From assembly GCA_015056325.1 (NCBI GenBank), contig SVGL01000009.1, positions 54,618 to 118,617 of the forward strand: a stretch of 64,000 bases of DNA, written 5' to 3'. This document shows, one piece after another, positions 6,592 to 16,181 of the stretch (positions within the stretch are counted from its first letter, which is position 1; every line of letters starts with the position of its first letter). Source of the DNA: Clostridiales bacterium. Lineage in GTDB: Bacteria > Bacillota > Clostridia > Christensenellales > Aristaeellaceae. The notes below the pieces were generated by a model, which worked only from the letters and a program-made list of their open reading frames with translations, was not told the origin of the DNA and did not search any database. The position numbers and the translations under genes are program-made.

Positions 6592-9549
6592 GTGACCAAG
6601 AAAAAGAAGATTCTGATCGCGCTGCTCGTGATCGTCGTGGCTGCGGCTGCAGTGCTGGGCATTGACGCCCTCACCGGCAAGGAGAAGGGCCTTTTCGCCA
6701 TGCCTGCCACGGAGACCACCATCGCTCGCGAGCGCACTTACCAGGCCTATCTAGACAGCTTCGGCTACGCGGATGAGCTGGCCCAGGCGGAAATCGCCCT
6801 GGACGTCTTCGCCTTCGAAAAGAGCGAGGACTCCAATGCCCAGCCCCTCACCGAGGGTGTGGATACCGGCGATACCGGCGCCATCACCTGGAAGTTTAAC
6901 GTGGAGGAAACCGGCTTTTACAACCTGGAGATCGGCTATCTGGCCCTGGCCGGCACCACCTCCGATATCCAGCGCCGCGTCCTTCTCGACGGCGAGGCTC
7001 CCTACGAGGCCCTGACCCAGATCGTCTTCAAGCGCATCTGGCGCGATGAGGATATCCGGCTGAAGAACGAGAACGAAATCCGTCCCAACGCGGACGAGGT
7101 ATTCCAGCAGCAGACCATCTTCCTGGAGGACTACGACCGCCGCTCCGGCGCGCCGCTGATCTTCCACCTGACCGAAGGCGAGCACACCCTCACCTTCGAA
7201 GCGGTCAAGGAGCCTCTGGAAGTGCTGAGCCTGACCTTCAAGGCGGCCCCCCAGCCGGAGAGCTACGAGACCGTGCTGGCCAAGTGGCAGCAGCAGGGTA
7301 AGTTGTTCGCCGGTGACGCCATCGTCGGCCAGGCCGAGCGCCGCATGGCCCCCGAGGGTCACGAGACCACCGAGCTGTCCTACGCCAACGCCACCAAGGA
7401 CATCCTCAAGTCCTCCCCTGCCATCACCGTGCAGAAGAACTACTCTGACGCGGCGCTGGAGCCCTACCACGCCTGGCACATCCTCTACCCCACCATCGGC
7501 GCCAGCAACTGGGCTCAGCCCGGCGATGCCCTGACCTGGCAGCTCGAGGTGCCCGAGGACGGCCTGTACGTCCTGACCTTCAAGGGCCGTCAGACCTCCC
7601 GCGGCGTGACCAGCTACCGCCGCCTGTCCGTCAACGGCGAAGTGCCCTTTGCCGAGGCGGAAGTCATCGGCTTTGGCTACTCCGGCACCATGCAGAATTA
7701 CACCCTCGCCAATGCAAAGGGCGAGCCCTACTACGTCTACCTGCACAAAGGCCTGAACGACATCAAGCTGGAGTGCGTCATGGGCGGCATCGGCGGCGTG
7801 CTGAGCGAGGTTGAGGAAGCCCTGCGCAACCTCAATGCCCTGTACCTGGCCACCATCCAGATCACCGGCAACGTGCCCAGCCAGTTCATCGACTACGAGA
7901 TCGCCAAGAAAATTCCGACCTTCGTGGACACCATGAACACGGAGAGCCAGCGCCTCTTTGCGCTGGTTGACAAGATGGTCGAAATCACCGGCGAAAAGGG
8001 TGAAAGCACCGCCATGCTGGAGAAGATGGCCATCCAGGCTCAGGGTCTGGCCAAGGATCCTGAGGACATCGTCAAGGAGCTCAGCCAGCTGAAGAACAAC
8101 ATTTCCGCCCTGGGTACCTGGATCGTCAACATCTCCACCATGCCCGTGGAGCTGGACAGCGTCATGCTCAGCGCAGACACCGCCTCCCTGCCCAAGCCCA
8201 CTGAGGGCTCCCTGGAGGGCGTTGTGGCCGAGTTCCAGCGATTCTGGGCCACCTTCTTCCACTCCACCTCTGATCTGGTCAGCGAGGACTCCGCCACCAA
8301 GAAGGGCGCCTCCATCAAGGTGTGGATGGCCTCCGCCGGCCGTGAGCAGGCCCAGATCATTCAGAACATGATCGACGAGACCTTCTCCCCCAATACCGAC
8401 ATCGCCGTCAACCTGCAGCTGATCCCCATGGACGTGGTGCTGCGCGCGGCGCTGGCAGGCAATGGCCCTGATGTGGTCATCGGCCTGAACCAGTCCACCG
8501 CCCAGGACTTCGCCATGCGCGGCGCAACCGTGAAGCTCTCCGACTACGAAGACTTCGCCGAGTACGTCTCCCGCTACTCCGAGGGCGTCATGCGCGCCAC
8601 CGAGTACAACGGCGGCTCCTACGGCATCCCCGAGCAGGTCAGCTTCCAGATGCTCTTCTACCGCGAGGACGTGCTGGAGGAGCTGAATCTCACCGTTCCC
8701 ACCACCTGGACGGAGGTCATGGAGATGATCCCCGTGCTCAACCGCGAGAACTACATGTTCTATATGCCCTCCACCCGCGTGGCCACCGGCCTGAACGTGT
8801 TCCAGGCCATGGTCTACCAGAATGAGGGCGAGATCTACGAGGGCGAGGGCGTCGATTACGGCGTGGCCTCCGCCCTGCACGAAGACCCCGCCATGGAGGC
8901 CTTCAAGTGGTTCACCGACCTGTTCACCGTGCACGGTCTGGAGGTCCAGGCGGACTTCTCCAACCGCTTCCGCACCGGTGAAATGCCCGTGGGCGTGACT
9001 GATTACGTCACCTACTGCACGCTGGAGATCTTCGCGCCGGAAATCAAGGGTCTGTGGAGCTTCTCCGCCTTCCCCGGCTCCGTCAAGGAAGACGGCAGCA
9101 TTGACAACACCTACGTCTGCGATACCGTCCAGACCGTCATCATGAATGGCGCGAAGAACAAGGACGCCGCCTGGGAGTTCGTCAAGTGGTGGAACGAGAC
9201 CGATCAGCAGACCTCCTACGCCACCACCCTGGAGGCCATCATGGGCGCCGCTGCCCGCTACCCCGCAGCTGACCCAAACGTCATCCGCAACCTGCCCTGG
9301 TCCAACGCCGAGAGCGCTCAGCTGCTGGCTCAGTACGAGCATCTGACCAGCATGCCCGCCATCCCCGGCTACTACATGAACACCCGTATGATCTCCTATG
9401 CCTTCGAGGACGTTGTGGCTGACCTGGCGAATCCCCGCGAGACGCTGTACCTCAACATCCGCGATATCGACAAGGAACTGACCAAGAAGCGCATCGAGTT
9501 CGGCCTGAGCACCAAGGACAGCCTGGCCTCGGGCGCCACCAATGAGTAA
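6592..9549 (+). CDS. Very large membrane-anchored sugar-binding protein
   Basis: A 985-aa protein. GTG 6592 is preferred because AGGGGTGA ends 8 bases before it; an in-frame GTG at 6580 lacks an SD. The N-terminus is MTKKKK followed by a hydrophobic segment (about 8-28) without a lipobox, so it is likely an uncleaved anchor. Residues about 35-550 contain beta-rich stretches (GAITWKFNVEETGFYNLEIGY and a similar GDALTWQLEVPEDGLYVLTF) resembling carbohydrate-binding modules, plus a helical segment. From about 560 a family 1 SBP domain begins (SIKVWMASAGREQAQIIQNM, GNGPDVVIGLNQ). This is about twice normal SBP length. It precedes two permeases by 15 bp. It probably captures oligosaccharides and presents them to the permeases. 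Confidence 0.8.
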   Translation: MTKKKKILIALLVIVVAAAAVLGIDALTGKEKGLFAMPATETTIARERTYQAYLDSFGYADELAQAEIALDVFAFEKSEDSNAQPLTEGVDTGDTGAITWKFNVEETGFYNLEIGYLALAGTTSDIQRRVLLDGEAPYEALTQIVFKRIWRDEDIRLKNENEIRPNADEVFQQQTIFLEDYDRRSGAPLIFHLTEGEHTLTFEAVKEPLEVLSLTFKAAPQPESYETVLAKWQQQGKLFAGDAIVGQAERRMAPEGHETTELSYANATKDILKSSPAITVQKNYSDAALEPYHAWHILYPTIGASNWAQPGDALTWQLEVPEDGLYVLTFKGRQTSRGVTSYRRLSVNGEVPFAEAEVIGFGYSGTMQNYTLANAKGEPYYVYLHKGLNDIKLECVMGGIGGVLSEVEEALRNLNALYLATIQITGNVPSQFIDYEIAKKIPTFVDTMNTESQRLFALVDKMVEITGEKGESTAMLEKMAIQAQGLAKDPEDIVKELSQLKNNISALGTWIVNISTMPVELDSVMLSADTASLPKPTEGSLEGVVAEFQRFWATFFHSTSDLVSEDSATKKGASIKVWMASAGREQAQIIQNMIDETFSPNTDIAVNLQLIPMDVVLRAALAGNGPDVVIGLNQSTAQDFAMRGATVKLSDYEDFAEYVSRYSEGVMRATEYNGGSYGIPEQVSFQMLFYREDVLEELNLTVPTTWTEVMEMIPVLNRENYMFYMPSTRVATGLNVFQAMVYQNEGEIYEGEGVDYGVASALHEDPAMEAFKWFTDLFTVHGLEVQADFSNRFRTGEMPVGVTDYVTYCTLEIFAPEIKGLWSFSAFPGSVKEDGSIDNTYVCDTVQTVIMNGAKNKDAAWEFVKWWNETDQQTSYATTLEAIMGAAARYPAADPNVIRNLPWSNAESAQLLAQYEHLTSMPAIPGYYMNTRMISYAFEDVVADLANPRETLYLNIRDIDKELTKKRIEFGLSTKDSLASGATNE

Positions 9550-9564
9550 AGGAGGGAACCACGC

Positions 9565-10470
9565 ATGACAACTGCCAAAAAGCTGGGCTTCGTCGGCTCG
9601 CTGAAACGCTATCGCAATCAGTACCTCATGGTGGCCCCCTTCGCCATCGTGTTCATTCTGTTCACGGTGCTGCCGGTGGCTGCCGCCATGTTCCTCAGTT
9701 TCACTTCCTTCAACATGACCTCCATGCCCGACTGGGTGGGCCTGGAGAACTACGTCACCCTCATCGTTGAGGACGACGTATTCCTCACCGCCATCAAGAA
9801 CACCCTGGTGTTCGCCATCCTGACAGGCCCCGTTTCCTACATCATGTGCTTCATCTTTGCCTGGCTGATCAACGAGCTGCCGCGCATCCCCCGCGCCATC
9901 ATGACGCTGGTGTTCTACGCGCCCTCCATCTCCGGCAATGTGTACCTGGTGTGGAAGCTGATCTTCTCCTCCGATACTTACGGCTACGCCAACGCCTGGC
10001 TGATGAAGCTGGGCATCCTCCAGGAGCCCATCTACTGGCTGACCACGGAAGCCTACATCATGCCCATCCTGATCGTTGTGCAGATCTGGATGAGCCTGGG
10101 CGTTTCCTTCCTGTCCTTCATCGCAGGTCTGCAGACCGTTGACCGCGCGATGTACGAGGCCGGCGCCGTGGAGGGCATCAAGAACCGCTGGCAGGAGCTG
10201 TGGTACATCACCCTGCCCGCCATGAAGCCCCAGCTGATGTTCGGCGCGGTTATGCAGATCACCAGCGCCTTCTCCGTCAGCCAGATCTCCCTGGATCTGG
10301 TGGGCTTCCCGTCCGTCAACTATGCAGGCCATACCATCATGACCCACCTGCATGACTTCGGCAACCTGCGCTATGAGATGGGCTACGCCTGTACCATCGC
10401 AGTGTTCCTGTTCCTGCTGATGCTCTTCTGCAACATCCTGGTGCAGAAGCTGCTGCGCAAGCTCGGTTAA
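9565..10470 (+). CDS. Sugar ABC transporter permease (MalF/UgpA type), first pair
   Basis: A 301-aa membrane protein with about six transmembrane segments, beginning with a hydrophobic stretch near residues 21-42. The EAA loop that docks the ATPase is EAGAVEGIKNRWQELWYITLP, with the conserved G and LP. It belongs to the binding-protein-dependent permease family of carbohydrate uptake (CUT1) systems. GGAGG lies just before the start. It overlaps neither neighbour and is followed after 15 bp by its partner permease. No ATP-binding subunit is encoded in the operon, so it presumably uses a shared MsmX-like ATPase from elsewhere. Confidence 0.93.
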   Translation: MTTAKKLGFVGSLKRYRNQYLMVAPFAIVFILFTVLPVAAAMFLSFTSFNMTSMPDWVGLENYVTLIVEDDVFLTAIKNTLVFAILTGPVSYIMCFIFAWLINELPRIPRAIMTLVFYAPSISGNVYLVWKLIFSSDTYGYANAWLMKLGILQEPIYWLTTEAYIMPILIVVQIWMSLGVSFLSFIAGLQTVDRAMYEAGAVEGIKNRWQELWYITLPAMKPQLMFGAVMQITSAFSVSQISLDLVGFPSVNYAGHTIMTHLHDFGNLRYEMGYACTIAVFLFLLMLFCNILVQKLLRKLG

Positions 10471-10485
10471 GGAGGTAAAGAGACA

Positions 10486-11403
10486 ATGGCTAAGAAAAAG
10501 AAGAATCTTTACCCCAAGCCTCCGAAGAAGACCGGCCTCCGTGCCTGGCTGCGCCGCCGCAAGCTGCGTACCCGCCGCTCCCTGGCTGCAGATATCATGT
10601 TGATGATCTTCCTGGGAGCATTCGGTATCTTCTCCCTGTTCCCGCTGATCTACACCGTGGTCTCCGCCTTCAAGCCCATGAGCGAGATCTTCATCTTCCC
10701 GCCCAAGCTGACGGTGGACAACCCCACCCTGGATAACTTCTTCGACCTCTCCTTCATCCTCGAGGGCTTCGATGTGCCCCTCTCCCGCTACCTGTTCAAC
10801 ACCCTGGTGATCACGGGCCTTGGCACCCTGGGCACGGTCATGCTGGGCAGCCTCGCCGCCTTTGCGCTGGCGAAGTACGAGTTCCCCGGCTCCAAGGTGA
10901 TGAGCGAGCTGATCGTGTACGCGCTGATGTTCTCCGCGTCGGTTACCGCCATCCCCAACTACCTGATCATGACTTACCTGGGCCTGGTTGACACCTACTG
11001 GGCGGTCATTCTGACGGCCATCGGCGGCACGCTGGGATTGTACCTGATGAAGAACTTCATCGGCCAGATCCCGGACTCCCTGCTGGAAGCCGCCACCATC
11101 GACGGTGCGCAGGAGTTCACCATCTACTGGAAGATCATCATGCCCCTGTGCAAGCCTGCCTGGATCACCCTGGTCATCCTGTCCTTCCAGCAGATGTGGG
11201 GCACCACCGGCGGCGTGTTCATCTACTCCGAGGAACTCAAGCCCGTGTCCTACGTGCTGAGCCAGCTGGTTTCCGGCGGTATCGCCCGTACCGGCGTTTC
11301 CTCCGCGGTTTCCCTCATCATGATGCTGGTGCCTGTGGCGGTGTTCGTCATCTCCCAGTCCAACGTTATCGAGACCATGTCCACCTCGGGCATGAAGGAT
11401 TAA
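10486..11403 (+). CDS. Sugar ABC transporter permease (MalG/UgpE type), first pair
   Basis: A 305-aa membrane protein with a basic cytoplasmic N-terminus (MAKKKKNLYPKPPKK) and six predicted membrane segments starting near residue 35. The EAA loop is EAATIDGAQEFTIYWKIIMP. The motif KPMSEIFIFPPKLTVDNPTL after the first membrane span is typical of the MalG-like partner subunit. GGAGGT precedes the ATG. It pairs with the permease ending at 10470 to form a translocation channel for the oligosaccharide bound by the SBPs. Confidence 0.93.
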   Translation: MAKKKKNLYPKPPKKTGLRAWLRRRKLRTRRSLAADIMLMIFLGAFGIFSLFPLIYTVVSAFKPMSEIFIFPPKLTVDNPTLDNFFDLSFILEGFDVPLSRYLFNTLVITGLGTLGTVMLGSLAAFALAKYEFPGSKVMSELIVYALMFSASVTAIPNYLIMTYLGLVDTYWAVILTAIGGTLGLYLMKNFIGQIPDSLLEAATIDGAQEFTIYWKIIMPLCKPAWITLVILSFQQMWGTTGGVFIYSEELKPVSYVLSQLVSGGIARTGVSSAVSLIMMLVPVAVFVISQSNVIETMSTSGMKD

Positions 11404-11415
11404 GGAGGCGTACAG

Positions 11416-12879
11416 ATGATGAAACGATTCGTGCTTCTTCTGCTGGCCGCCTTGATGCTCTTCACCTCTGCCTTTGCAGCGGACGGCACCAGCAATGTTT
11501 ACCAGGGCTACACCTACGATTTCTTCCGCAACATCAAGTCCACCCCCGCGCCCTTCGTGCTCAGCCAGGTGATTGACTCCAACTCCGTGACCAAGACCGG
11601 CCGCACCATTGAGACCGTCACCGACGTGGCAACCAGCAAGGACGGCCGCATCTTCATCGTGGACAAAACCACCTCCATCATCTACGTTCTGGATGAGAAC
11701 GGACAGTACCTGTCCTTCATCAAGAATATCAAGGATGAAAACAAGAAGAATGCCCAGATCAACGGTCAGAACGTTCAGCTGACCAGCCCCGAGGGCGTGT
11801 TCTATCACGAGAAGGCGGATGAGCTCTACGTCTGTGACACCGGCGCCCAGCGCATCCTGGTGCTGGATGGCCAGACCTTCGCCTTCAAGCGCGGCATCCT
11901 GCGTCCCGATGACATGACCGGCGTGACCGAGTTCAAACCCTCCAAGATCGCCGTGGACAACGCGGACCGCATCTATGTGGTTGTGCAGTCCTCCTACGAG
12001 GGCATCATCGAGCTGAACGAGGACGGTACCTTCTCCCGCTACTTCGGCGTGAACGAACCCCAGATCAACATGGTTGATTTCCTGTGGAAGTCCATCGCCT
12101 CCGACAAGCAGAAGGAGAAGATGGGCAAGACCTACGCCCCCGCCTTCAACAACGTCACCCTGGACGGCGAAGGCTTCGTCATGGCCGTCACCAGCGACTC
12201 CGCTTCTGCGGACAAGGTGTTCCGCCTCAATTTTGCCGGCGCCAACGTCCTGCGCGAGATGGGTAACATCCAGGTCGTCGGCGACCTGCAGACGGAGAAC
12301 CCCTCCGCCTTCGTGGACATCGCGGTCAAGCCCTACGGCACCTACGCCCTGCTGGACAAGACCTACGGCCACGTGTTCCTGTACAACTTCGACGGCGAGC
12401 TGCTGTGCGTGTTCGGTTCCAAGGGCAATGCGGTGGGCCAGTTCAAGACGCCCTCCACCATCGCCTGGCTGGGCGACAAGCTCATCATCGGCGACGCTGA
12501 CCTGAAGTGCGCCTACATCTACGAGCCCACCGCCTTCGGCTCCGCCCTGCTCAAGGCAGGCGAGGCGTACTACAACGGTGAGTGGGACACTGCCACCGCC
12601 TACTTTGAAGAGGTCCTGCGCCTGTGCGCCAACCTTGAGACCGCCTACGTCGGCATCGGCAAGAACCTGCTGATGAAGGAAGACTACGAGGGCGCTATGT
12701 ACAACTTCAAGCTCGGCAACAACCGCGAGTTCTACTCCAGGGCCTACAAGGGCCACCGCACCAACGTGATGAAGGAGAACTTCTGGATCATTGCCGTGGT
12801 CGCCGTGCTCTTCATCGGTTCGGTGCTGGGCAGCGAAGTTGCCTACCATAAGAAGCAGAAAAGGAGGATGAAGAAATGA
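11416..12879 (+). CDS. Secreted NHL beta-propeller/TPR protein with C-terminal membrane anchor
   Basis: A 487-aa protein with an N-terminal signal peptide (MMKRFVLLLLAALMLFTSAFA). NHL-like propeller repeats run from about 60 to 365, for example TDVATSKDGRIFIVDKTTS and EGVFYHEKADELYVCDTG. A short TPR-like helical region follows (about 372-440: AGEAYYNGEWDTATAYFEEV), then a membrane segment near 455-475 and a basic tail (KKQKRRMKK). It is therefore probably outside the membrane, anchored at its C-terminus. It sits between permeases and a YIP1 protein and overlaps the latter by ATGA. A scaffold or accessory role in the uptake complex is inferred from context only. Confidence 0.75.
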   Translation: MMKRFVLLLLAALMLFTSAFAADGTSNVYQGYTYDFFRNIKSTPAPFVLSQVIDSNSVTKTGRTIETVTDVATSKDGRIFIVDKTTSIIYVLDENGQYLSFIKNIKDENKKNAQINGQNVQLTSPEGVFYHEKADELYVCDTGAQRILVLDGQTFAFKRGILRPDDMTGVTEFKPSKIAVDNADRIYVVVQSSYEGIIELNEDGTFSRYFGVNEPQINMVDFLWKSIASDKQKEKMGKTYAPAFNNVTLDGEGFVMAVTSDSASADKVFRLNFAGANVLREMGNIQVVGDLQTENPSAFVDIAVKPYGTYALLDKTYGHVFLYNFDGELLCVFGSKGNAVGQFKTPSTIAWLGDKLIIGDADLKCAYIYEPTAFGSALLKAGEAYYNGEWDTATAYFEEVLRLCANLETAYVGIGKNLLMKEDYEGAMYNFKLGNNREFYSRAYKGHRTNVMKENFWIIAVVAVLFIGSVLGSEVAYHKKQKRRMKK

Positions 12880-13505
12880 AGCTTGCCAAGAACGATAAGC
12901 TGAAATACTGGGGCTATGCCCTGGTTCATCCCTTTGACGGCTTCTTCGAGATCCGCTTCCGCAACCACGGCAGCATGCTGATTGCCACGCTGCTGCTCAT
13001 CGCCTACGCGGTGCTCAACTGTCTGAAGTTCCAGTACACCGGCTTCGTGATGAACATGAACAACATCGAGGAGATGGACGCGCTGTCCCTGTTCGTGTCC
13101 GTCATTTCGGTGGTTGTGCTCTTCACCGTTTCCAACTGGACGGTGACCACCCTGTTCAACGGCAAGGGCAAGATGAAGGACATCTTCATCGTTCTGTGCT
13201 ACAGCCTGACGGTACTCATCATCGGCGACGCCATCGTCACCTTTGCCAGCAACTTTGTCGCCACTGAGGAAGTGATGATCCTCACCTCCATCCAGATGAT
13301 CTGCTACGTCTACTTTGCCTTCCTGGTGGTGGCGGGACTTACCACCATCCACGAGTATGGCTTCGGCGGCAGCATCATGTCGATCATCATGAGCGTCGCT
13401 GCGGCGGCAATCATCCTGTTCATCGGCATTCTCGTTTTCACCATGCTTGAGCGCATGATCAGCTTCTTCTCCTCCGTCGCAGAAGAGCTGATGCGCCGGC
13501 TGTAA
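12876..13505 (+). CDS. YIP1-family membrane protein
   Basis: A 209-aa protein with about five membrane spans. The N-terminus (LKYWGYALVHPFDGFFEIRF) has the HPxDxFxxI signature seen at the start of bacterial YIP1-domain proteins. Its ATG overlaps the stop of the NHL gene (ATGA at 12876-12879), so translation is coupled. In related Bacillota, YIP1 genes are often placed beside sugar ABC permeases and DUF5696 proteins, as here. The molecular role is unknown; an assembly or membrane-organising role for the transporter is an inference. Confidence 0.78.
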   Translation: MKLAKNDKLKYWGYALVHPFDGFFEIRFRNHGSMLIATLLLIAYAVLNCLKFQYTGFVMNMNNIEEMDALSLFVSVISVVVLFTVSNWTVTTLFNGKGKMKDIFIVLCYSLTVLIIGDAIVTFASNFVATEEVMILTSIQMICYVYFAFLVVAGLTTIHEYGFGGSIMSIIMSVAAAAIILFIGILVFTMLERMISFFSSVAEELMRRL

Positions 13506-13520
13506 GGAGGTGCACGCATT

Positions 13521-16181
13521 ATGATGGAAAAAATCAAAAATATCTATGGCGCGCACCCCATCTCCTGGACGCTGGGCATCCTGGCCTTCGTCATTGCCGT
13601 AACAGCGCTGATCTTCTACTACCCCTCCTTCAGCCTGGAGGCGGCGCCCGTTCCCCAGCTGACCGGTGAAGCCACCGCCAAGGGCGAGGAAATCCCCGTG
13701 GGCGGCAGCGTCACCGTGGCCCAGGCGGACGGCCGCACCCTGACCCTGGACACGGAAAAGCTCATCCTTACCCTGAAGGACGACGCCACCGGCCGCACCT
13801 GGTCCTCCGCCATGGCGGGCGCTTCTGCCGACGATCTGGCCGCAAACGCCCTGCTGCAGGTAACCTTCCGCGGCGAGGACAATGTGGAAACCACCTGGAA
13901 CACCTACCAGAACTGCGTGGCCTTCCAGGATTACAAGCTGTTCCAGATCGAGGGCGGCGTACGCATCGAGATGGACATCAATGAGGGCGACTCCAAGGTC
14001 TACCTGGAGTACCTGCCCGGCCGTTTCCCCCGCGATCGCTATGAGAACTTCATCCTTGGCGGTCTGGATCAGCTGCTGGCAGAGGGCAAGATCGACGAAC
14101 GGCAGCACTCCCGCTACAAGGACTACCTCCACCAGTGCTACCGTATCAACCCCAAGGCAAATGAGCCGGAGCGGCTGCCTGAGTACCAGAGCTACGACCA
14201 GTTCTTTGCCGGCGTCAGCCCCTCCCCCTCCCTGCGTGACGCGCTGATCAGCCTGACCAGCCTGCTGGGCTACACCCGCGAAATGCTGATTGAAGACTGC
14301 GCCATGTTCGGCGTCACGCCCACCTTCCATGAGCCGGCCCAGTTCAACCTGGCCATCGAGTTCACCCTGGATGGCGGCGATCTGGTGGCCCACATCCCCA
14401 CCGGCGAGATCACTTCCGGCAATTCCTTCTACAAGATGCAGCGCGTCGCTGTGCTGCCCAATCTCGTGGCCCAGCCCGCTTCGGCGGAGAACACCGGCTA
14501 CTTCCTCACCCCCGACGGCTCCGGCGCGCTGATGCAGTTCAACACCTTCGTGGGCAGCATGGCCAAGTATGACCGTCCCTACATGGACAACGATTACTAT
14601 GCCGACTACTACTTCCAGTCCGAATACGCCCAGGAGCTGCGCATGCCCATCTTCGGCGTCATCAACGGCATTGAGCCCTCCACCCACGGTATGCTCGCCA
14701 TCATCGAAAGCGGCGTGGATACCGCCAACCTGCACATCACCCTGGGCTCCACCACCGGCACCGGCAAGAAGGCTACCTACACCGGCACCAACGCCGCTTA
14801 TGTGTCCGTTGATACGCTGGAGCACGCCCGTGTGCGCATCAACGGCGCCTATGAGGCCGACAGCCCCACCTACGTGTCCGACTCCGGCCACATTGCCATG
14901 GACTTCACCATCCGCTACAAGCCCTACACCCAGGCCGTCACTTACTTCGACCTGGCCATGGACTACCGCGATTACCTGGCTGCCCAGTCCGACGTGGAGA
15001 TCACTGCTCCCGAAGGCCCCAAGACCTACGTGGAGGTCATGGGCGCTGTGACCCTCATCGACCGCTTCATCGGCGTGCCCTATGACAACATCACCTCCAT
15101 GTCCACCTACAAGGATGTGGAAGCCATCATCGCAGAGCTCCCCGAGGGCAGCGTGGTGCAGTATGACGGCGCTTTCAACGGCGGCGTCATCTCCGAGCTG
15201 AACAACGGCGCCCGCCTGGTGGAAGAAAACGGCACCCTGGAGGAGATGAAGTCCCTCCTGGCCGCCGCGGAGAAGAAGGGCGTCCAGCTGTACTGGCAGG
15301 TGAACCTCTCCCGTGTGTATGACAACGGCCGTACATACATCCCCTTCCTCCACGCCCTGCGCGATTTCAGCAATGAAGTGGCGGAGATCTACCTGTACAC
15401 CCCCGACACCGCCAAGTTCAACGGCCGCTGGGATCCCATCCGTTCCTATACCCGCGTCTCGCCCAAGTACCTGCCCACCCTGGCAGAGGCTTTCGTGGCT
15501 GAGGTGAAGGAGCAGGGCCTGGACATCAACCTGGCCATCGGCGATCTGGGTCACGACGTGTTTGCGGACTTCCGCTACAACAACGTGATCAATCAGGCCC
15601 AGGCCAATGCCCTGGTCAAGACCGCCCTGGACACTCTCGCCGCTGAGTCCGCCCTGACGCTCAACGACTCCGCCGCCTCCCTGGCCCCCATGGCGGATTA
15701 CGTCGTCAACGTCTCCCGCACCTCCAGCGATTACGCATCCTTCTACGCCACCATCCCCTTCCGTCAGCTTGCCCTGCGCGGTCTGACCCAGCTGGTTGGC
15801 CAGGATGTGAACCTGAATTCCCGCAGCCTGCAGTACTACCTGCTCCAGGCCGCAGAGACCGGCATGGGCGTGAAGTACACCGTTACCGCCCAGAACCCGG
15901 ACATCCTCAAGTCCAGCCACTTTGAAGCCGTGTACGCCGCCTACTGGGCGGAATGGAAGGACGAGATCGCCGAAGCTGCCAGGCAGTGCGCGGAGCTAAG
16001 CGCTGTCATCGGCGGTCAGCAGATCACCGATCATGTGATCCTTGCGGAGAACGTGTTCCAGACTACCTACGAAAACGGCGTGCGCGTCATCACCAACTAC
16101 ACTGCCCAGCCCTATGAATCTGCGGACGGCATGGTCGAAGCCGGCACCTGGCTGCTCGTCCAGGAAGGAGGCGCCCTGTGA
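13521..16181 (+). CDS. DUF5696-like membrane-anchored protein
   Basis: An 886-aa protein, start ATG 13521 (or the next ATG) after AAGGAGG. One hydrophobic segment (about 16-35) is followed by a long extracytoplasmic region. The N-terminal third has beta-rich sequence (GSVTVAQADGRTLTLDTEKL), and the C-terminal half has features of a TIM-barrel enzyme (GVQLYWQVNLSRVYDNG, YLPTLAEAFVAEVKEQG, DLGHDVFADF). From memory the length and neighbourhood fit DUF5696 proteins. No catalytic pair can be named with confidence. Its stop overlaps the GTG start of the next permease, so it is tightly coupled to transport. It may be an envelope glycosidase or transporter accessory. Confidence 0.65.
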   Translation: MMEKIKNIYGAHPISWTLGILAFVIAVTALIFYYPSFSLEAAPVPQLTGEATAKGEEIPVGGSVTVAQADGRTLTLDTEKLILTLKDDATGRTWSSAMAGASADDLAANALLQVTFRGEDNVETTWNTYQNCVAFQDYKLFQIEGGVRIEMDINEGDSKVYLEYLPGRFPRDRYENFILGGLDQLLAEGKIDERQHSRYKDYLHQCYRINPKANEPERLPEYQSYDQFFAGVSPSPSLRDALISLTSLLGYTREMLIEDCAMFGVTPTFHEPAQFNLAIEFTLDGGDLVAHIPTGEITSGNSFYKMQRVAVLPNLVAQPASAENTGYFLTPDGSGALMQFNTFVGSMAKYDRPYMDNDYYADYYFQSEYAQELRMPIFGVINGIEPSTHGMLAIIESGVDTANLHITLGSTTGTGKKATYTGTNAAYVSVDTLEHARVRINGAYEADSPTYVSDSGHIAMDFTIRYKPYTQAVTYFDLAMDYRDYLAAQSDVEITAPEGPKTYVEVMGAVTLIDRFIGVPYDNITSMSTYKDVEAIIAELPEGSVVQYDGAFNGGVISELNNGARLVEENGTLEEMKSLLAAAEKKGVQLYWQVNLSRVYDNGRTYIPFLHALRDFSNEVAEIYLYTPDTAKFNGRWDPIRSYTRVSPKYLPTLAEAFVAEVKEQGLDINLAIGDLGHDVFADFRYNNVINQAQANALVKTALDTLAAESALTLNDSAASLAPMADYVVNVSRTSSDYASFYATIPFRQLALRGLTQLVGQDVNLNSRSLQYYLLQAAETGMGVKYTVTAQNPDILKSSHFEAVYAAYWAEWKDEIAEAARQCAELSAVIGGQQITDHVILAENVFQTTYENGVRVITNYTAQPYESADGMVEAGTWLLVQEGGAL

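Noticed and set aside
6751..12849. A 2032-codon open frame on the minus strand opposite the SBP/permease genes
   Set aside because: It is antisense to well-supported genes. The translation is low-complexity (Gly, Val, His, Asp, Leu) as expected from the GC-rich third positions of the real genes. No RBS or promoter fits.
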